Shown here: one piece after another, positions 20,938-30,109 of the stretch
How the letters are laid out: every line of letters starts with the position of its first letter
Position numbering within the stretch: position 1 is the first letter of the stretch
DNA from: Rhizobium sp. SG_E_25_P2
GTDB taxonomy: Bacteria; Pseudomonadota; Alphaproteobacteria; Rhizobiales; Rhizobiaceae
Assembly (NCBI RefSeq): GCF_029892285.1
Contig: NZ_JARXVM010000002.1
Coordinates: 310,001 to 374,000, forward strand
Reading direction: 5' to 3'
DNA length: 64,000 bases
Translations under genes and position numbers: made by a program
Notes under the pieces: model-generated
Told to the model about the DNA's origin: nothing
Databases searched by the model: none
Seen by the model: the letters and a program-made list of their open reading frames with translations, nothing else

Positions 20938-22650
20938 TCAGAACAGGAAGTAGCGCTGCGCCATCGGCAGCACGGTCGCCGGTTCGCAGGTCAGCAGTAC
21001 GCCGTCGGCGCGGACTTCGTAGGTTTCCGGGTCAACCTCGACATGCGGGGTCAGGTCGTTGTGGATCATCGACTTCTTGGAGATGCCGCCGCGGGTGTTT
21101 CTGACGGCGACCATCTGCTTGGCCGTTCCAATCCTGCCCTGCAAGCCGGCGTCCAGCGCCGCCTGGCTGACGAAGGTGACAGACGTGTTGGTGCGGGCCT
21201 TGCCGTAGGCGCCGAACATATGGCGGTAATGCACCGGCTGCGGCGTCGGGATCGAGGCGTTGGGGTCGCCCATCGGGGCTGCTGCGATCATGCCGCCGAG
21301 CAGCACCATGTCTGGCTTGACGCCGAAAAAGGCCGGCGACCAGAGCACGAGGTCGGCGCGCTTGCCGACTTCGATCGAGCCGATCTCGTGGCTGAGGCCA
21401 TGGGCGATGGCCGGGTTGATGGTGTATTTGGCGATGTAGCGCTTGACGCGGACATTGTCGTTGTCGCCTTTTTCGTCTGGCAGGCTGCCGCGCTGGCGTT
21501 TCATCTTGTCGGCGGTCTGCCAGGTGCGGATCGCCACTTCGCCGACGCGGCCCATGGCCTGGCTGTCGGACGAAATGATCGAAAAGGCGCCCATGTCGTG
21601 GAGAATGTCTTCGGCCGCGATGGTTTCCTTGCGGATGCGGCTTTCGGCGAAAGCAATGTCCTCCGGGATCGATGGGCTGAGATGGTGGCAGACCATCAGC
21701 ATGTCCAGATGTTCCGCCAGCGTGTTGATCGTATAGGGGCGGGTCGGATTGGTCGACGACGGAATGACATTCAGCGAGCCGCAGACCTTGATGATGTCAG
21801 GCGCGTGACCGCCGCCTGCGCCTTCGGTGTGGAAGGCGTGGATGGTGCGGCCCTTCATGGCGGCCAGCGAATCCTCGACGAAGCCGGATTCATTGAGCGT
21901 GTCGGTGTGGATCATCACCTGAACGTCATACTCGTCGGCGACGGTGAGGCAGCAATCGATTGCGCCGGGGGTCGTGCCCCAGTCCTCGTGCAGCTTCAGC
22001 GCCGAAGCGCCGGCCAGGATCATTTCCTCAAGCGCTGCGGGCAGCGAGGCGTTGCCCTTGCCGGCGAAAGCCAGATTCATCGGGAAAGCGTCGGCGGCCT
22101 CGATCATGCGCTGGATATGCCAGGGGCCGGGCGTGCAGGTGGTGGCGAGCGTGCCATGCGCCGGGCCGGTGCCGCCGCCAAGCATGGTGGTCAGCCCGCT
22201 CATCAGCGCATCCTCGATCTGCTGCGGGCAGATGAAGTGGATATGGGCGTCCATGCCGCCGGCGGTGAGGATCTTGCTCTCGCCGGCGATAGCTTCAGTG
22301 CCGGGGCCGACGATGATGTTGACGCCCGGTTGGGTGTCGGGATTGCCGGCCTTGCCGATGGCGGCGATGCGGCCGTCCTTCAGGCCGACGTCAGCCTTGA
22401 CGATGCCCCAGTGGTCGATAATCAGCACATTGGTGATGACGGTGTCGACAGCGCCGTTGGCGCGGGTGACCTGGCTCTGGCCCATGCCGTCGCGGATGAC
22501 CTTGCCGCCGCCGAATTTCACTTCCTCGCCATAGGTGGTGTAATCCTTCTCCACCTCCACGAAGAGTTCGGTGTCGGCCAGGCGCAATTTGTCGCCGGTG
22601 GTGGGGCCGAACATGGAGGCGTAAGCCGCGCGGGACATTTTAAAGGACAT
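20938..22650 (-). CDS. ureC: Urease alpha (catalytic) subunit
   Basis: It hydrolyses urea to ammonia and carbamate at a two-nickel centre. The 570-residue length is standard. The nickel ligands and active-site motifs are present: [24 protein letters not shown] with the carbamylated Lys, [22 protein letters not shown], and the flap [17 protein letters not shown] lies before the ATG. It is the downstream structural gene of ureD-A-(DUF1272)-B-(LprI x2)-(GT-like)-C, five bases after the accessory gene. All catalytic residues appear intact, so the enzyme should be active when matured. Confidence 0.98.
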   Translation of the reverse strand: MSFKMSRAAYASMFGPTTGDKLRLADTELFVEVEKDYTTYGEEVKFGGGKVIRDGMGQSQVTRANGAVDTVITNVLIIDHWGIVKADVGLKDGRIAAIGKAGNPDTQPGVNIIVGPGTEAIAGESKILTAGGMDAHIHFICPQQIEDALMSGLTTMLGGGTGPAHGTLATTCTPGPWHIQRMIEAADAFPMNLAFAGKGNASLPAALEEMILAGASALKLHEDWGTTPGAIDCCLTVADEYDVQVMIHTDTLNESGFVEDSLAAMKGRTIHAFHTEGAGGGHAPDIIKVCGSLNVIPSSTNPTRPYTINTLAEHLDMLMVCHHLSPSIPEDIAFAESRIRKETIAAEDILHDMGAFSIISSDSQAMGRVGEVAIRTWQTADKMKRQRGSLPDEKGDNDNVRVKRYIAKYTINPAIAHGLSHEIGSIEVGKRADLVLWSPAFFGVKPDMVLLGGMIAAAPMGDPNASIPTPQPVHYRHMFGAYGKARTNTSVTFVSQAALDAGLQGRIGTAKQMVAVRNTRGGISKKSMIHNDLTPHVEVDPETYEVRADGVLLTCEPATVLPMAQRYFLF

Positions 22651-22654
22651 GGCG

Positions 22655-23299
22655 TCAAGCTCCTGAGGCGATGCGGAGGGAGGAAGTATCGAAATAACGG
22701 GTGAGGCGGCCTTCGCGGATACGGGCGTCGATCCAGCGACGCTCCGCTTCCCAAGGATGCCATTCCCAGCCGTGATGGCCGAAACCGGCGAGCAGGATCG
22801 TGTCGTCGGCGCGGGCGCGGCTCGCCAAAAATTCGGCGATGACGACCAGGCCGGTCGAGGGCGTCACATAGGGAGGCGGCGAATAGGCCGCGAGTTCGGC
22901 GTCGAGACGGTCATGGGTGGCGGCGGGCAGCACATAATGCGTCTTGCCTGCGTCCGCGCAGAAGGCGCCGAAGCCCGGGGAATAGTCGTAGCAGAAGTCA
23001 TCGAGTTCCGGATGGCTGATCGCCAGCGGCGCGCTGAGGGCGGCGAATTTTTCCGGGTTGCGGATGCTCCAGATCTCGGAGGCGGCGGCCACGCAAGGAT
23101 TGGCGCGCCAGCCGGGTTCTCCCAGCATCGTCTTGCCGGGCCGACCGGTGTTGCAGACGGCGACGATGTCTGTGCGTCCACCCAAAGGTCCGGCCGAGCG
23201 GCAATCATTGAAGCGGATGACGACGTCGGCGGTCTCTGTCAGGGACTGTTCGCCCTGACTGAGATCGGCATTGCCGACGATCATCACCCGCCGTGTCAT
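22655..23299 (-). CDS. Urease-operon accessory protein with glycosyltransferase-29-like motifs
   Basis: The 214-residue product starts [14 protein letters not shown] and continues [10 protein letters not shown] and [11 protein letters not shown]. This layout, a nucleotide-binding GN-x-S/D start followed by R-F-N and V/G-G-x-T-D, recalls the sialyltransferase (GT29/GT42-like) fold. [14 protein letters not shown] and [18 protein letters not shown] complete it. Homologues in rhizobial urease operons are annotated only as accessory proteins. Its place directly before ureC in a tight operon is clear. What it transfers, if anything, is unknown, and a role in nickel insertion is not implied by the sequence. 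Confidence 0.7.
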   Translation of the reverse strand: MTRRVMIVGNADLSQGEQSLTETADVVIRFNDCRSAGPLGGRTDIVAVCNTGRPGKTMLGEPGWRANPCVAAASEIWSIRNPEKFAALSAPLAISHPELDDFCYDYSPGFGAFCADAGKTHYVLPAATHDRLDAELAAYSPPPYVTPSTGLVVIAEFLASRARADDTILLAGFGHHGWEWHPWEAERRWIDARIREGRLTRYFDTSSLRIASGA

Positions 23300-23300
23300 C

Positions 23301-23732
23301 TCAGTTCTCCATGCCCTTGGCCAAGGTGTCGAGTTCCTTCGCGCGTGCGGTGGAAAGCTCGGCCTTGCAGCCCATCACCAGCATGGGCTCCATGGTGCCG
23401 CCGCGGGCCTGGAAGCCGAGGCCGTCGCATTGGCCGTCGCGATAATCGATCCAGGCGCGTTGGGCCTTCTTCAGCGCGGCGACAGCGCCGATGGATTCCT
23501 CGCCCATGGTCTCCTTGACGTCGGCGTCAACTTTCTTCTGAGACGCCATCGCACGCTTGTAGGCCTTGTTGAGCGCAGCGTCGGCTTTGTCGAAATCCTG
23601 CTCGACGCAGTAGTTCATCTCCATCTGCGTCTGGGCATTATTGCAATCCACATCCGGCGCGTCCTGCGCCAGAGCGGGCACTGCAATCGCCGCCATCGCC
23701 ATCGAAATCAGCGCGATTGTTTTGCGCGTCAT
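23301..23732 (-). CDS. LprI-like (DUF1311) periplasmic protein, copy 1
   Basis: This 143-residue exported protein has a signal peptide ending near ALA-QD (22/23). It has the DUF1311 signature: DCNNAQTQMEMNYC, then DFDKADAALNKAYKRAM and ALKKAQRAWIDYRDGQCDG. The four cysteines likely form two disulfides. Family members include the lysozyme inhibitor LprI of mycobacteria, but the function here is unproven. One base separates its stop from the next start. It is a paralogue of the neighbour at 23802. Confidence 0.85.
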   Translation of the reverse strand: MTRKTIALISMAMAAIAVPALAQDAPDVDCNNAQTQMEMNYCVEQDFDKADAALNKAYKRAMASQKKVDADVKETMGEESIGAVAALKKAQRAWIDYRDGQCDGLGFQARGGTMEPMLVMGCKAELSTARAKELDTLAKGMEN

Positions 23733-23801
23733 GTCGTCTTCCTCCCGTTTATCGTTCTGATCATTCGTTGGTTTCGAACCATGGTCTTGTCCATGCGCCT
23801 C

Positions 23802-24218
23802 TCATTGGCCCGGAAGGCGGATCAATTCCTTGAGTTGGGCGCTGCGCTCCTTCGTCAGCAAGAGCTGGCAGCGGATGTTTTCATAGGGTTCCAGCGTGCC
23901 GCCCCGCGCCTTGAAGCCCATGCCGGCGCAATGGGCGTCGCGAAACTGGATCCAGGCGCGCTGGGCTTTCTTCAGCGTCTCGGTTTCGGTGGGCTCGCCC
24001 TCGACCGGCGATTCCTTGTCGTTCTTCTGCGTGAAGGCCAACGCCTTCTTGTAGGCGGCGTTCAGGGCCGCATCGGCCTTGCCGTATTCATCGCCGATGC
24101 ATTCATTGGCTTCCATCTGCGATACGACGTCGTCGCAAGCCACTTTCTCCTTGGCCGCAACGGTCAAGGGCGCGGCCAGAGCGCTCGCGGTCAGGATCGC
24201 GAGGAGGATCGTCTTCAT
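23802..24218 (-). CDS. LprI-like (DUF1311) periplasmic protein, copy 2
   Basis: The 138-residue product has a signal peptide (ILLAILTASALAAPLTVAA) and the same order of motifs as copy 1: VACDDVVSQMEANECIGDEYGKADAALNAAYKKAL, quoted here only as the family block, then LKKAQRAWIQFRDAHCAGMGF and ARGGTLEPYENIRCQLL. It lies 131 bases after ureB. The pair looks like a tandem duplication that has since diverged, with the closest identity in the central AQRAWI segment. Confidence 0.85.
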   Translation of the reverse strand: MKTILLAILTASALAAPLTVAAKEKVACDDVVSQMEANECIGDEYGKADAALNAAYKKALAFTQKNDKESPVEGEPTETETLKKAQRAWIQFRDAHCAGMGFKARGGTLEPYENIRCQLLLTKERSAQLKELIRLPGQ

Positions 24219-24348
24219 TCTACACCTTCCAGCGGCGCATATCCGCCGCCATGGCTGGATTTTCCGAGCGCCGTCCGCATGTATTCAAGCATTGCGCGCC
24301 ATCTTGCCGCAAATACCGTGAACTCTGCAAAACGCTGCGCCCGATCTC

Positions 24349-24654
24349 TCACAGCGCGCCCATCACCTGCTGGCGGAAGCCGTAGACCTCGCGCTTGCCG
24401 GACAGTGGGATCAGCGTGACAGTGCGCTTCTGGCCCGGCTCGAAACGGACGGCGGTGCCGGAGGGGATATCGAGGCGCATGCCGCGCGCCTTGTCACGAT
24501 CGAAATCCAGCCCCTTGTTGGTCTCATAGAAATGATAATGGCTGCCGACCTGGATCGGACGGTCGCCGGTGTTGGCGACGTCGAGGGTGACGGTGGGCAG
24601 GCCGGCATTGAGTTCGATCTCGCCGGCGGCGGGAATGAGTTCGCCTGGGATCAT
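24349..24654 (-). CDS. ureB: Urease beta subunit
   Basis: This is the small structural subunit of urease that packs around the UreC active site. The 101-residue product starts [18 protein letters not shown] and has [34 protein letters not shown] and the C-terminal [11 protein letters not shown]. These are all family hallmarks at the usual length. It is separate from ureA, with a DUF1272 gene between them, as in many rhizobia. Confidence 0.97.
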   Translation of the reverse strand: MIPGELIPAAGEIELNAGLPTVTLDVANTGDRPIQVGSHYHFYETNKGLDFDRDKARGMRLDIPSGTAVRFEPGQKRTVTLIPLSGKREVYGFRQQVMGAL

Positions 24655-24667
24655 CGATGTCTCCTGT

Positions 24668-24922
24668 TCAAGCGGCGCGTGAAGGCTGGCAGCCCTCGGC
24701 CTTGAAGATGCGTTTGATTGAGGCCGGATTGTTGGCGAGCTTGGCGGCCGGGCGGATCGGTCGGCGCACCAGTTCGCCGCCGCAATTCGGGCAGATACCG
24801 GCCAGCGTCTTGTCAGCGCAGTCGGCGCAATAGGTGCATTCGAAGCTGCAGATCATCGCCAGGCTGTCGGGCGGCAGATCCTTGTCGCAGCATTCGCAAT
24901 TCGGTCGAAGCTCGAGCGCCAT
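24668..24922 (-). CDS. DUF1272 zinc-ribbon-like protein
   Basis: The 84-residue product is Cys-rich. It starts [17 protein letters not shown] and then has [16 protein letters not shown] and [14 protein letters not shown], which gives ten cysteines in CxxC-type pairs and suggests two bound zinc ions. It is a recognised domain of unknown function. It lies between ureA (10 bases) and ureB (13 bases), clearly inside the operon. A part in metal handling is possible but is inference. Confidence 0.85.
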   Translation of the reverse strand: MALELRPNCECCDKDLPPDSLAMICSFECTYCADCADKTLAGICPNCGGELVRRPIRPAAKLANNPASIKRIFKAEGCQPSRAA

Positions 24923-24932
24923 AAGCGTGTCC

Positions 24933-25235
24933 TCAGCGGATCGGTTCGTGAACGGTCACCAGCTTGGTGCCGTCCGGGAAGGTCGCCTCGACCTGCACGT
25001 CATGGATCATTTCGGCGATGCCTTCCATCACCTGGTCGCGAGTGATCACATGGGCGCCGGCTTCCATGAGATCGGCCACGGAGCGGCCGTCGCGGGCGCC
25101 TTCGACCACGAAATCGGAAATCAGCGCGATCGCCTCGGGATAGTTGAGCTTGACGCCGCGCTCCAGTCGCCTGCGGGCCACGATGGCCGCCATGGAGATC
25201 AGGAGCTTGTCTTTTTCGCGTGGAGAGAGATTCAT
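24933..25235 (-). CDS. ureA: Urease gamma subunit
   Basis: This is the smallest structural urease subunit. The 100-residue product starts [20 protein letters not shown] and contains [18 protein letters not shown] and the conserved end [15 protein letters not shown] 25235 is chosen because the family begins MNLSPREKD. The frame is open further upstream to 25304 without support. It follows ureD. Confidence 0.97.
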   Translation of the reverse strand: MNLSPREKDKLLISMAAIVARRRLERGVKLNYPEAIALISDFVVEGARDGRSVADLMEAGAHVITRDQVMEGIAEMIHDVQVEATFPDGTKLVTVHEPIR

Positions 25236-25322
25236 CGGCTGCTCCGCATGGATGCTGGTCTTGACGCAATCAAACCCGGTCGCCCCGGTCTGGCAATACG
25301 CCAAATGACGGTGGACGAACGG

Positions 25323-26141
25323 TTAGAGATGCCACACTTTCGGCGGGGCGGCGCCGTTTCGCAAGAGCGAAATTGCCGGGATGAGGATTTTTCGGAGCTC
25401 GAAGCCCTCGGACGCGGTGAGCCGCAGGATCAGCTTGTCGTTCCAATGGCTTGCACCGCAGCCCTCGCGATCGAGGAGTGGCCTGACGGCGGCCAGTTTC
25501 GCCTCCGCGTCCGGCCCGCAATAGAGCAGCGTCGCGAAAGCCAGGCAACCCGACAACACCGCCTTGCGCGCGGCGAGATCGGCGATGTCTCCCTCCAGCC
25601 GCAATTCCTCGGCGTGGATCAAGCGGCCGGCGCGACGAATGCGCCAGCTGTCGCGAAACAGGCCCGACTGCACCGTCTCGCCCATGGCCTTTCGACCGAG
25701 CAGCACCGCCTCGAGACCGAGGAAGCGGGCGGAGGCGGCGAGATCCACGTCCAGGCTGCGCTTCAGCGCCCCTTGGTCAAACAGGATGGTTTCCTGCGGC
25801 AGCCAATGCAGCGCGGCGTTGTCGCCCACTTTGAGCACGGTGTCGACGGCGGCATGGCCGCCGGAAGACTTGTAAACCCGTTCGCAGGCCTGGGTGGTGA
25901 CGGTGACATGCGTGTCGGCGCCAGCCTCGACGGACCAGTCGATGCGATCGCCGCCGGTCAAGCCGCCCGAGGTGTTGATCAGCACCGCCTCCATGCGCCC
26001 ATCGAATGATTCGGGCATGCGAATCTTGGCCGCGCCATCCTGATAGAAAATGTCGAGCCGGGTGCGCCCCGCCAGCGCTTTGGCCGCAAGGCGGGCGCTG
26101 CCCTTGGCGCGTTGTGGACGGATCTGGGCGAGTGCTGTCAA
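25323..26141 (-). CDS. ureD: Urease accessory protein UreD (UreH)
   Basis: UreD binds apo-urease and, with UreF, forms the path for nickel entry. The 272-residue product has the family blocks [34 protein letters not shown] and [14 protein letters not shown], and ends with a conserved WNDKLILRL segment. It is the first gene of the ureDABC block. Only 88 bases separate it from the upstream esterase gene, including a terminator hairpin, so its promoter must lie in that gap or further upstream. Confidence 0.96.
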   Translation of the reverse strand: MTALAQIRPQRAKGSARLAAKALAGRTRLDIFYQDGAAKIRMPESFDGRMEAVLINTSGGLTGGDRIDWSVEAGADTHVTVTTQACERVYKSSGGHAAVDTVLKVGDNAALHWLPQETILFDQGALKRSLDVDLAASARFLGLEAVLLGRKAMGETVQSGLFRDSWRIRRAGRLIHAEELRLEGDIADLAARKAVLSGCLAFATLLYCGPDAEAKLAAVRPLLDREGCGASHWNDKLILRLTASEGFELRKILIPAISLLRNGAAPPKVWHL

Positions 26142-26156
26142 AGGTCACCATGCAAA

Positions 26157-26178
26157 AGGCCGGCATGAGCGCCGGCCT
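26157..26178 (-). terminator. Terminator between the esterase gene and ureD
   Basis: AGGCCGGC (26157-26164) pairs with GCCGGCCT (26171-26178). On the minus strand it is followed by TTTGCATGG. It would limit readthrough from the esterase gene into ureD. Confidence 0.55.
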
Positions 26179-26229
26179 CATCTTTCATCGTGTTTTTTCA
26201 AGCCTGAGGGGATCTGTCAATCGATTGGG

Positions 26230-27204
26230 CTATTTTGTCGACTGCTGAAAAAAGCGCCAGGCCTCTTCGGTGGCGTCGACGTCGTAGGAAACTTTGCCGA
26301 GGGCGTTGGTGATTTTCAGCAAGGCAGTCGACGAGGGCCAGGTATGTCCGCCATCCGCGATGACGACGGATGCGAGCGACGTCCCACCCGCGCAGCCGGC
26401 GACCGTTGTTCTCGTGACGACGCCGCTTTCCGATGTCGCCGGCGCATCCTTGCAGGCGGCGATGTCTATCCAGCGCGTGAAGGCGGCGTCCGCGCCATAG
26501 CCCCAATAAGGACGCCCGCCGCCCTCGAATGGATTGACCGCGTCAGCCTTGCCGGCGAAGGCGATGATGGAGACTGGCTTCTTCGGCTTGCAGGTCGCGG
26601 CGTCCGGTTCGAACTTGCCGCCATCCACGGCCTTGGGATAGCCGGCGCGCAGGCCGGAGATCATGCCCGCCGCGGCGATCTTCTCGTTGGCGTCGCACAG
26701 ATACTGGCTCAGCATGCGCGCGCCGCCGGAAAAGCCGGTGGCGTAGATCCTGGTGGCGTCGATGCAGAATTTGGTCTCCAGCGCCGAGATGGCCTCGGAG
26801 ATATATGCTTCGTCTTTCTGGTCGTCGCCCTGGGTGACGCCCGGCACATACCAGGAGACCATGCCGGGACGATCGGCGGGAATGACGCCCTGAAGACCCG
26901 CGACGATGGCGCCGTCGCGCTCGGCAATGCGTTCCCAGCCGCTGCGGTCGAGCTGTTCGTCGGCATTGGAATTGCTGCCATGCAGATCGAGGACGAGCGC
27001 GGTGGGTTTGTCCGGATTGTAGCCCGTGGGCGCGAAGAAGACGATTCGCCGCTCCTTGCCGCCGGACTGGATCGTCATCTCGTGGCGGCCCGCTTCCTGT
27101 TTCGCGCCGCAACCCGAAGCCGAGGCTTCGCTTGCGCCGAGGGCCGTCAGCAACATGGTCGCGGCGATGACGGCGCCGCGCCGGCTTTCGAAAAATGACT
27201 TCAT
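26230..27204 (-). CDS. Secreted esterase, PHB depolymerase/LpqC family
   Basis: This is a polyhydroxyalkanoate-depolymerase or feruloyl-esterase type alpha/beta hydrolase. The 324-residue protein has a signal peptide ending near SAS-GC (about residue 30, and the Cys there may be a lipobox). It then has the oxyanion motif LVLDLHGSNSN and the nucleophile elbow ATGFSGGARM (S159). The His is in DGGHTWPSS, and Cys pairs are typical of secreted forms. The substrate is unknown. It sits between urtE and ureD in the same direction, but nothing ties it to urea metabolism. Confidence 0.88.
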   Translation of the reverse strand: MKSFFESRRGAVIAATMLLTALGASEASASGCGAKQEAGRHEMTIQSGGKERRIVFFAPTGYNPDKPTALVLDLHGSNSNADEQLDRSGWERIAERDGAIVAGLQGVIPADRPGMVSWYVPGVTQGDDQKDEAYISEAISALETKFCIDATRIYATGFSGGARMLSQYLCDANEKIAAAGMISGLRAGYPKAVDGGKFEPDAATCKPKKPVSIIAFAGKADAVNPFEGGGRPYWGYGADAAFTRWIDIAACKDAPATSESGVVTRTTVAGCAGGTSLASVVIADGGHTWPSSTALLKITNALGKVSYDVDATEEAWRFFQQSTK

Positions 27205-27312
27205 GAAAATTCTCCTCCTTGGTTTGACGCTCCCCGCGTCAAAACCGAGTGTATAGTAGGGAGAATTTTCTGACCAGTCCGGCGACCGGGTTTTGGGGAA
27301 GCCGGTGGGTTT

Positions 27313-28008
27313 TCAGACCGTCAGATGCCGGCGGGCCTCCGGCGTATCCAGCGTCTCGGCAGGGCCTTCATGGACGATCTCGCCGCGATCCATAATATAG
27401 ACATGGTCGGCGAGTTCGCGGCAGAAATCGAGATATTGTTCGACCAGCAGGATCGCCATGCCGGTGGAATCGCGCAGATATTTGATGGCGCGGCCGATAT
27501 CCTTGATGATCGATGGCTGGATGCCTTCGGTCGGCTCGTCAAGCACCAGGATCTTCGGTCGGGTGACCAAAGCGCGGCCGATCGCCAGCTGCTGTTGCTG
27601 GCCGCCCGAGAGATCGCCGCCGCGACGACCGAGCATGGATTGCAGCACCGGAAACAGGCTGAAAATGTCGTCGGGAATGGTGCGGTCGCCGCGCTTGAGC
27701 GGCGCATACCCCGCCTCCAGGTTCTCCTTCACCGTCAGCAGCGGAAAGATCTCGCGTCCCTGCGGCACATAGCCGATGCCGAGCTTGGCGCGGGAATAGG
27801 GCGCAAGGCCATTCAGCGTCGCGCCGTTGAAGGCGATCGCGCCGCCGCTGACCGGATGCTGGCCGGTGATTGCCCGCAGCAGAGAGGATTTGCCGACGCC
27901 GTTGCGGCCGAGCACGCAGGTGATCTTGCCCATCTCGGCTTTGATCGAGACGCCGCGCAGCGCCTGCGCCGCGCCGTAGTGAAGATTGGCCTTTTCGACA
28001 GTCAGCAT
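27313..28008 (-). CDS. urtE: Urea ABC transporter, ATP-binding protein UrtE
   Basis: This is a LivF-type ATPase of the urea importer. The 231-residue protein has Walker A LGRNGVGKSSLL, the Q-loop YVPQGREIFP, signature LSGGQQQQLAIGRAL and Walker B KILVLDEPTEGIQ. It is the last gene of urtABCDE, in the standard order. A palindromic repeat separates it from urtD. Confidence 0.95.
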   Translation of the reverse strand: MLTVEKANLHYGAAQALRGVSIKAEMGKITCVLGRNGVGKSSLLRAITGQHPVSGGAIAFNGATLNGLAPYSRAKLGIGYVPQGREIFPLLTVKENLEAGYAPLKRGDRTIPDDIFSLFPVLQSMLGRRGGDLSGGQQQQLAIGRALVTRPKILVLDEPTEGIQPSIIKDIGRAIKYLRDSTGMAILLVEQYLDFCRELADHVYIMDRGEIVHEGPAETLDTPEARRHLTV

Positions 28009-28044
28009 GAGAGATCTCCAGCGAAAGCTGCGGTGTGATATTCA

Positions 28045-28160
28045 CCCCCCTCTGTCACTGCGTGACATCTCCCCCACAAGGGGGGAGAGGGGACGAATGC
28101 GGTCGGCGTCGCGCCGTTCTCCCCCCTTGTGGGGGAGATGCCCGGCAGGGCAGAGGGGGG
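28045..28160. repeat. Large palindromic intergenic repeat between urtD and urtE
   Basis: CCCCCCTCTG...CATCTCCCCCACAAGGGGGG on the left is mirrored by CCCCCCTTGTGGGGGAGATG...CAGAGGGGGG on the right, around a variable centre. The two arms of about 45 bases can fold into one long stem. Repeats of this form are scattered in Rhizobium-group genomes and are not coding. It lies within the 177-base urtD-urtE gap. Confidence 0.8.
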
Positions 28161-28185
28161 CTGATCTTGATGCTCCGTCATCTCC

Positions 28186-28938
<753 letters not shown>

Positions 28939-28942
28939 CGTC

Positions 28943-30109
28943 TTACTCCGCGGCTTCGGCCTGGGCGGCGAGGGTGGCGTCGCGCGCCTTCTCGTCGTCC
29001 GCGGCCTTCTGATAGGATTTACGGGTGGCGATATACTGGGTCACCGTGCCGATGATGCCTTTGGGCAGGAACAGCGTCACCAGCACGAACAGGCCGCCCA
29101 GCGCAAACAGCCAGTATTCGGGGAAGGCGCCGGTGAAGAAGGTCTTGCCGGCATTGACGAGAACAGCGCCGATGATCGGGCCGATCAGCGTGCCGCGACC
29201 GCCCACCGCCGTCCAGATCACCACTTCGATGGAGTTGCCGGGTTCGAATTCGCCGGGATTGATGATGCCGACCTGCGGCACGAACAGCGCGCCGGCGATG
29301 CCCGCCATCATGGCCGAGACGACGAAGGTGAACAGCTTGATGTTTTCCACCCGGTAGCCGAGGAAGCGGGTCCGGCTTTCGGCGTCGCGCACGCCGATCA
29401 GCACCTTGCCGTATTTGGAGCGGACGATGGCCGAGGACAAAAGCAGGCACAGCGCCAGCATCAGCGCGCTCATGAAGAACAGCGTTGCGCGGGTGCCGTC
29501 GGATTGAACCGAGTAGCCGAGGATGTCCTTGAAATCGGTCAGGCCGTTATTGCCGCCGAAACCCATGTCGTTGCGGAAAAAGGCGAGCAGCAACGCATAG
29601 GTCATGGCCTGGGTGATGATCGACAGATAGACGCCGTTGACGCGAGAGCGGAAGGCGAACCAGCCGAAGATAAAGGCGAGAATGCCCGGCGCCGCGATCA
29701 CCATCAGCATCGCGAACCAGAACATGTCGAAGCCATGCCAGAACCAGGGCAGTTCCTTCCAGTTCAGGAACACCATGAAATCCGGCAGGATCGGATTGCC
29801 ATAGACGCCGCGCGGGCCGATCTGGCGCATCAGATACATGCCCATCGCATAGCCGCCGAGGGCAAAGAAGGCGGCATGGCCCAGTGAAAGGATGCCGCAA
29901 TAGCCCCAGACGAGATCCAGAGTGAGCGCCAGCAGAGCATAGGTCAGGTATTTCCCGAACAGGCTCATGACATAGGTCGGTATGCGGAAAGCGCTGTCGG
30001 CGGGCAACAACAGATTGGAGGCAGGGACCAGGATGCCGATCGCGAGAATGACCGCGATGACGATGACGATGCGTTGATCCAACGCGCGGAGGATAAAGCC
30101 GGTGATCAT
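28943..30109 (-). CDS. urtC: Urea ABC transporter, permease UrtC
   Basis: This is a LivM-type inner-membrane permease with about ten hydrophobic segments. The 388-residue protein begins MITGFILRALDQRIVIVIAV. Internal markers are YVMSLFGKYLTYALLALTLD, YCGILSLGHAAFFALGGYAM and VWTAVGGRGTLIGPIIGA. ATG 30109 overlaps the urtB stop (ATGA). The same frame is open upstream, but that stretch is in the urtB coding region. Confidence 0.95.
   Translation of the reverse strand: MITGFILRALDQRIVIVIAVILAIGILVPASNLLLPADSAFRIPTYVMSLFGKYLTYALLALTLDLVWGYCGILSLGHAAFFALGGYAMGMYLMRQIGPRGVYGNPILPDFMVFLNWKELPWFWHGFDMFWFAMLMVIAAPGILAFIFGWFAFRSRVNGVYLSIITQAMTYALLLAFFRNDMGFGGNNGLTDFKDILGYSVQSDGTRATLFFMSALMLALCLLLSSAIVRSKYGKVLIGVRDAESRTRFLGYRVENIKLFTFVVSAMMAGIAGALFVPQVGIINPGEFEPGNSIEVVIWTAVGGRGTLIGPIIGAVLVNAGKTFFTGAFPEYWLFALGGLFVLVTLFLPKGIIGTVTQYIATRKSYQKAADDEKARDATLAAQAEAAE

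Noticed and set aside
20893-22704. 603-residue open frame antisense to ureC
   Set aside because: It is a mirror of an intact urease gene with no recognisable domain or ribosome site.
28045-28160. The urtD-urtE repeat as a CRISPR array or insertion sequence
   Set aside because: It is one palindrome with no spaced direct repeats, no transposase and no target duplication that I can see.
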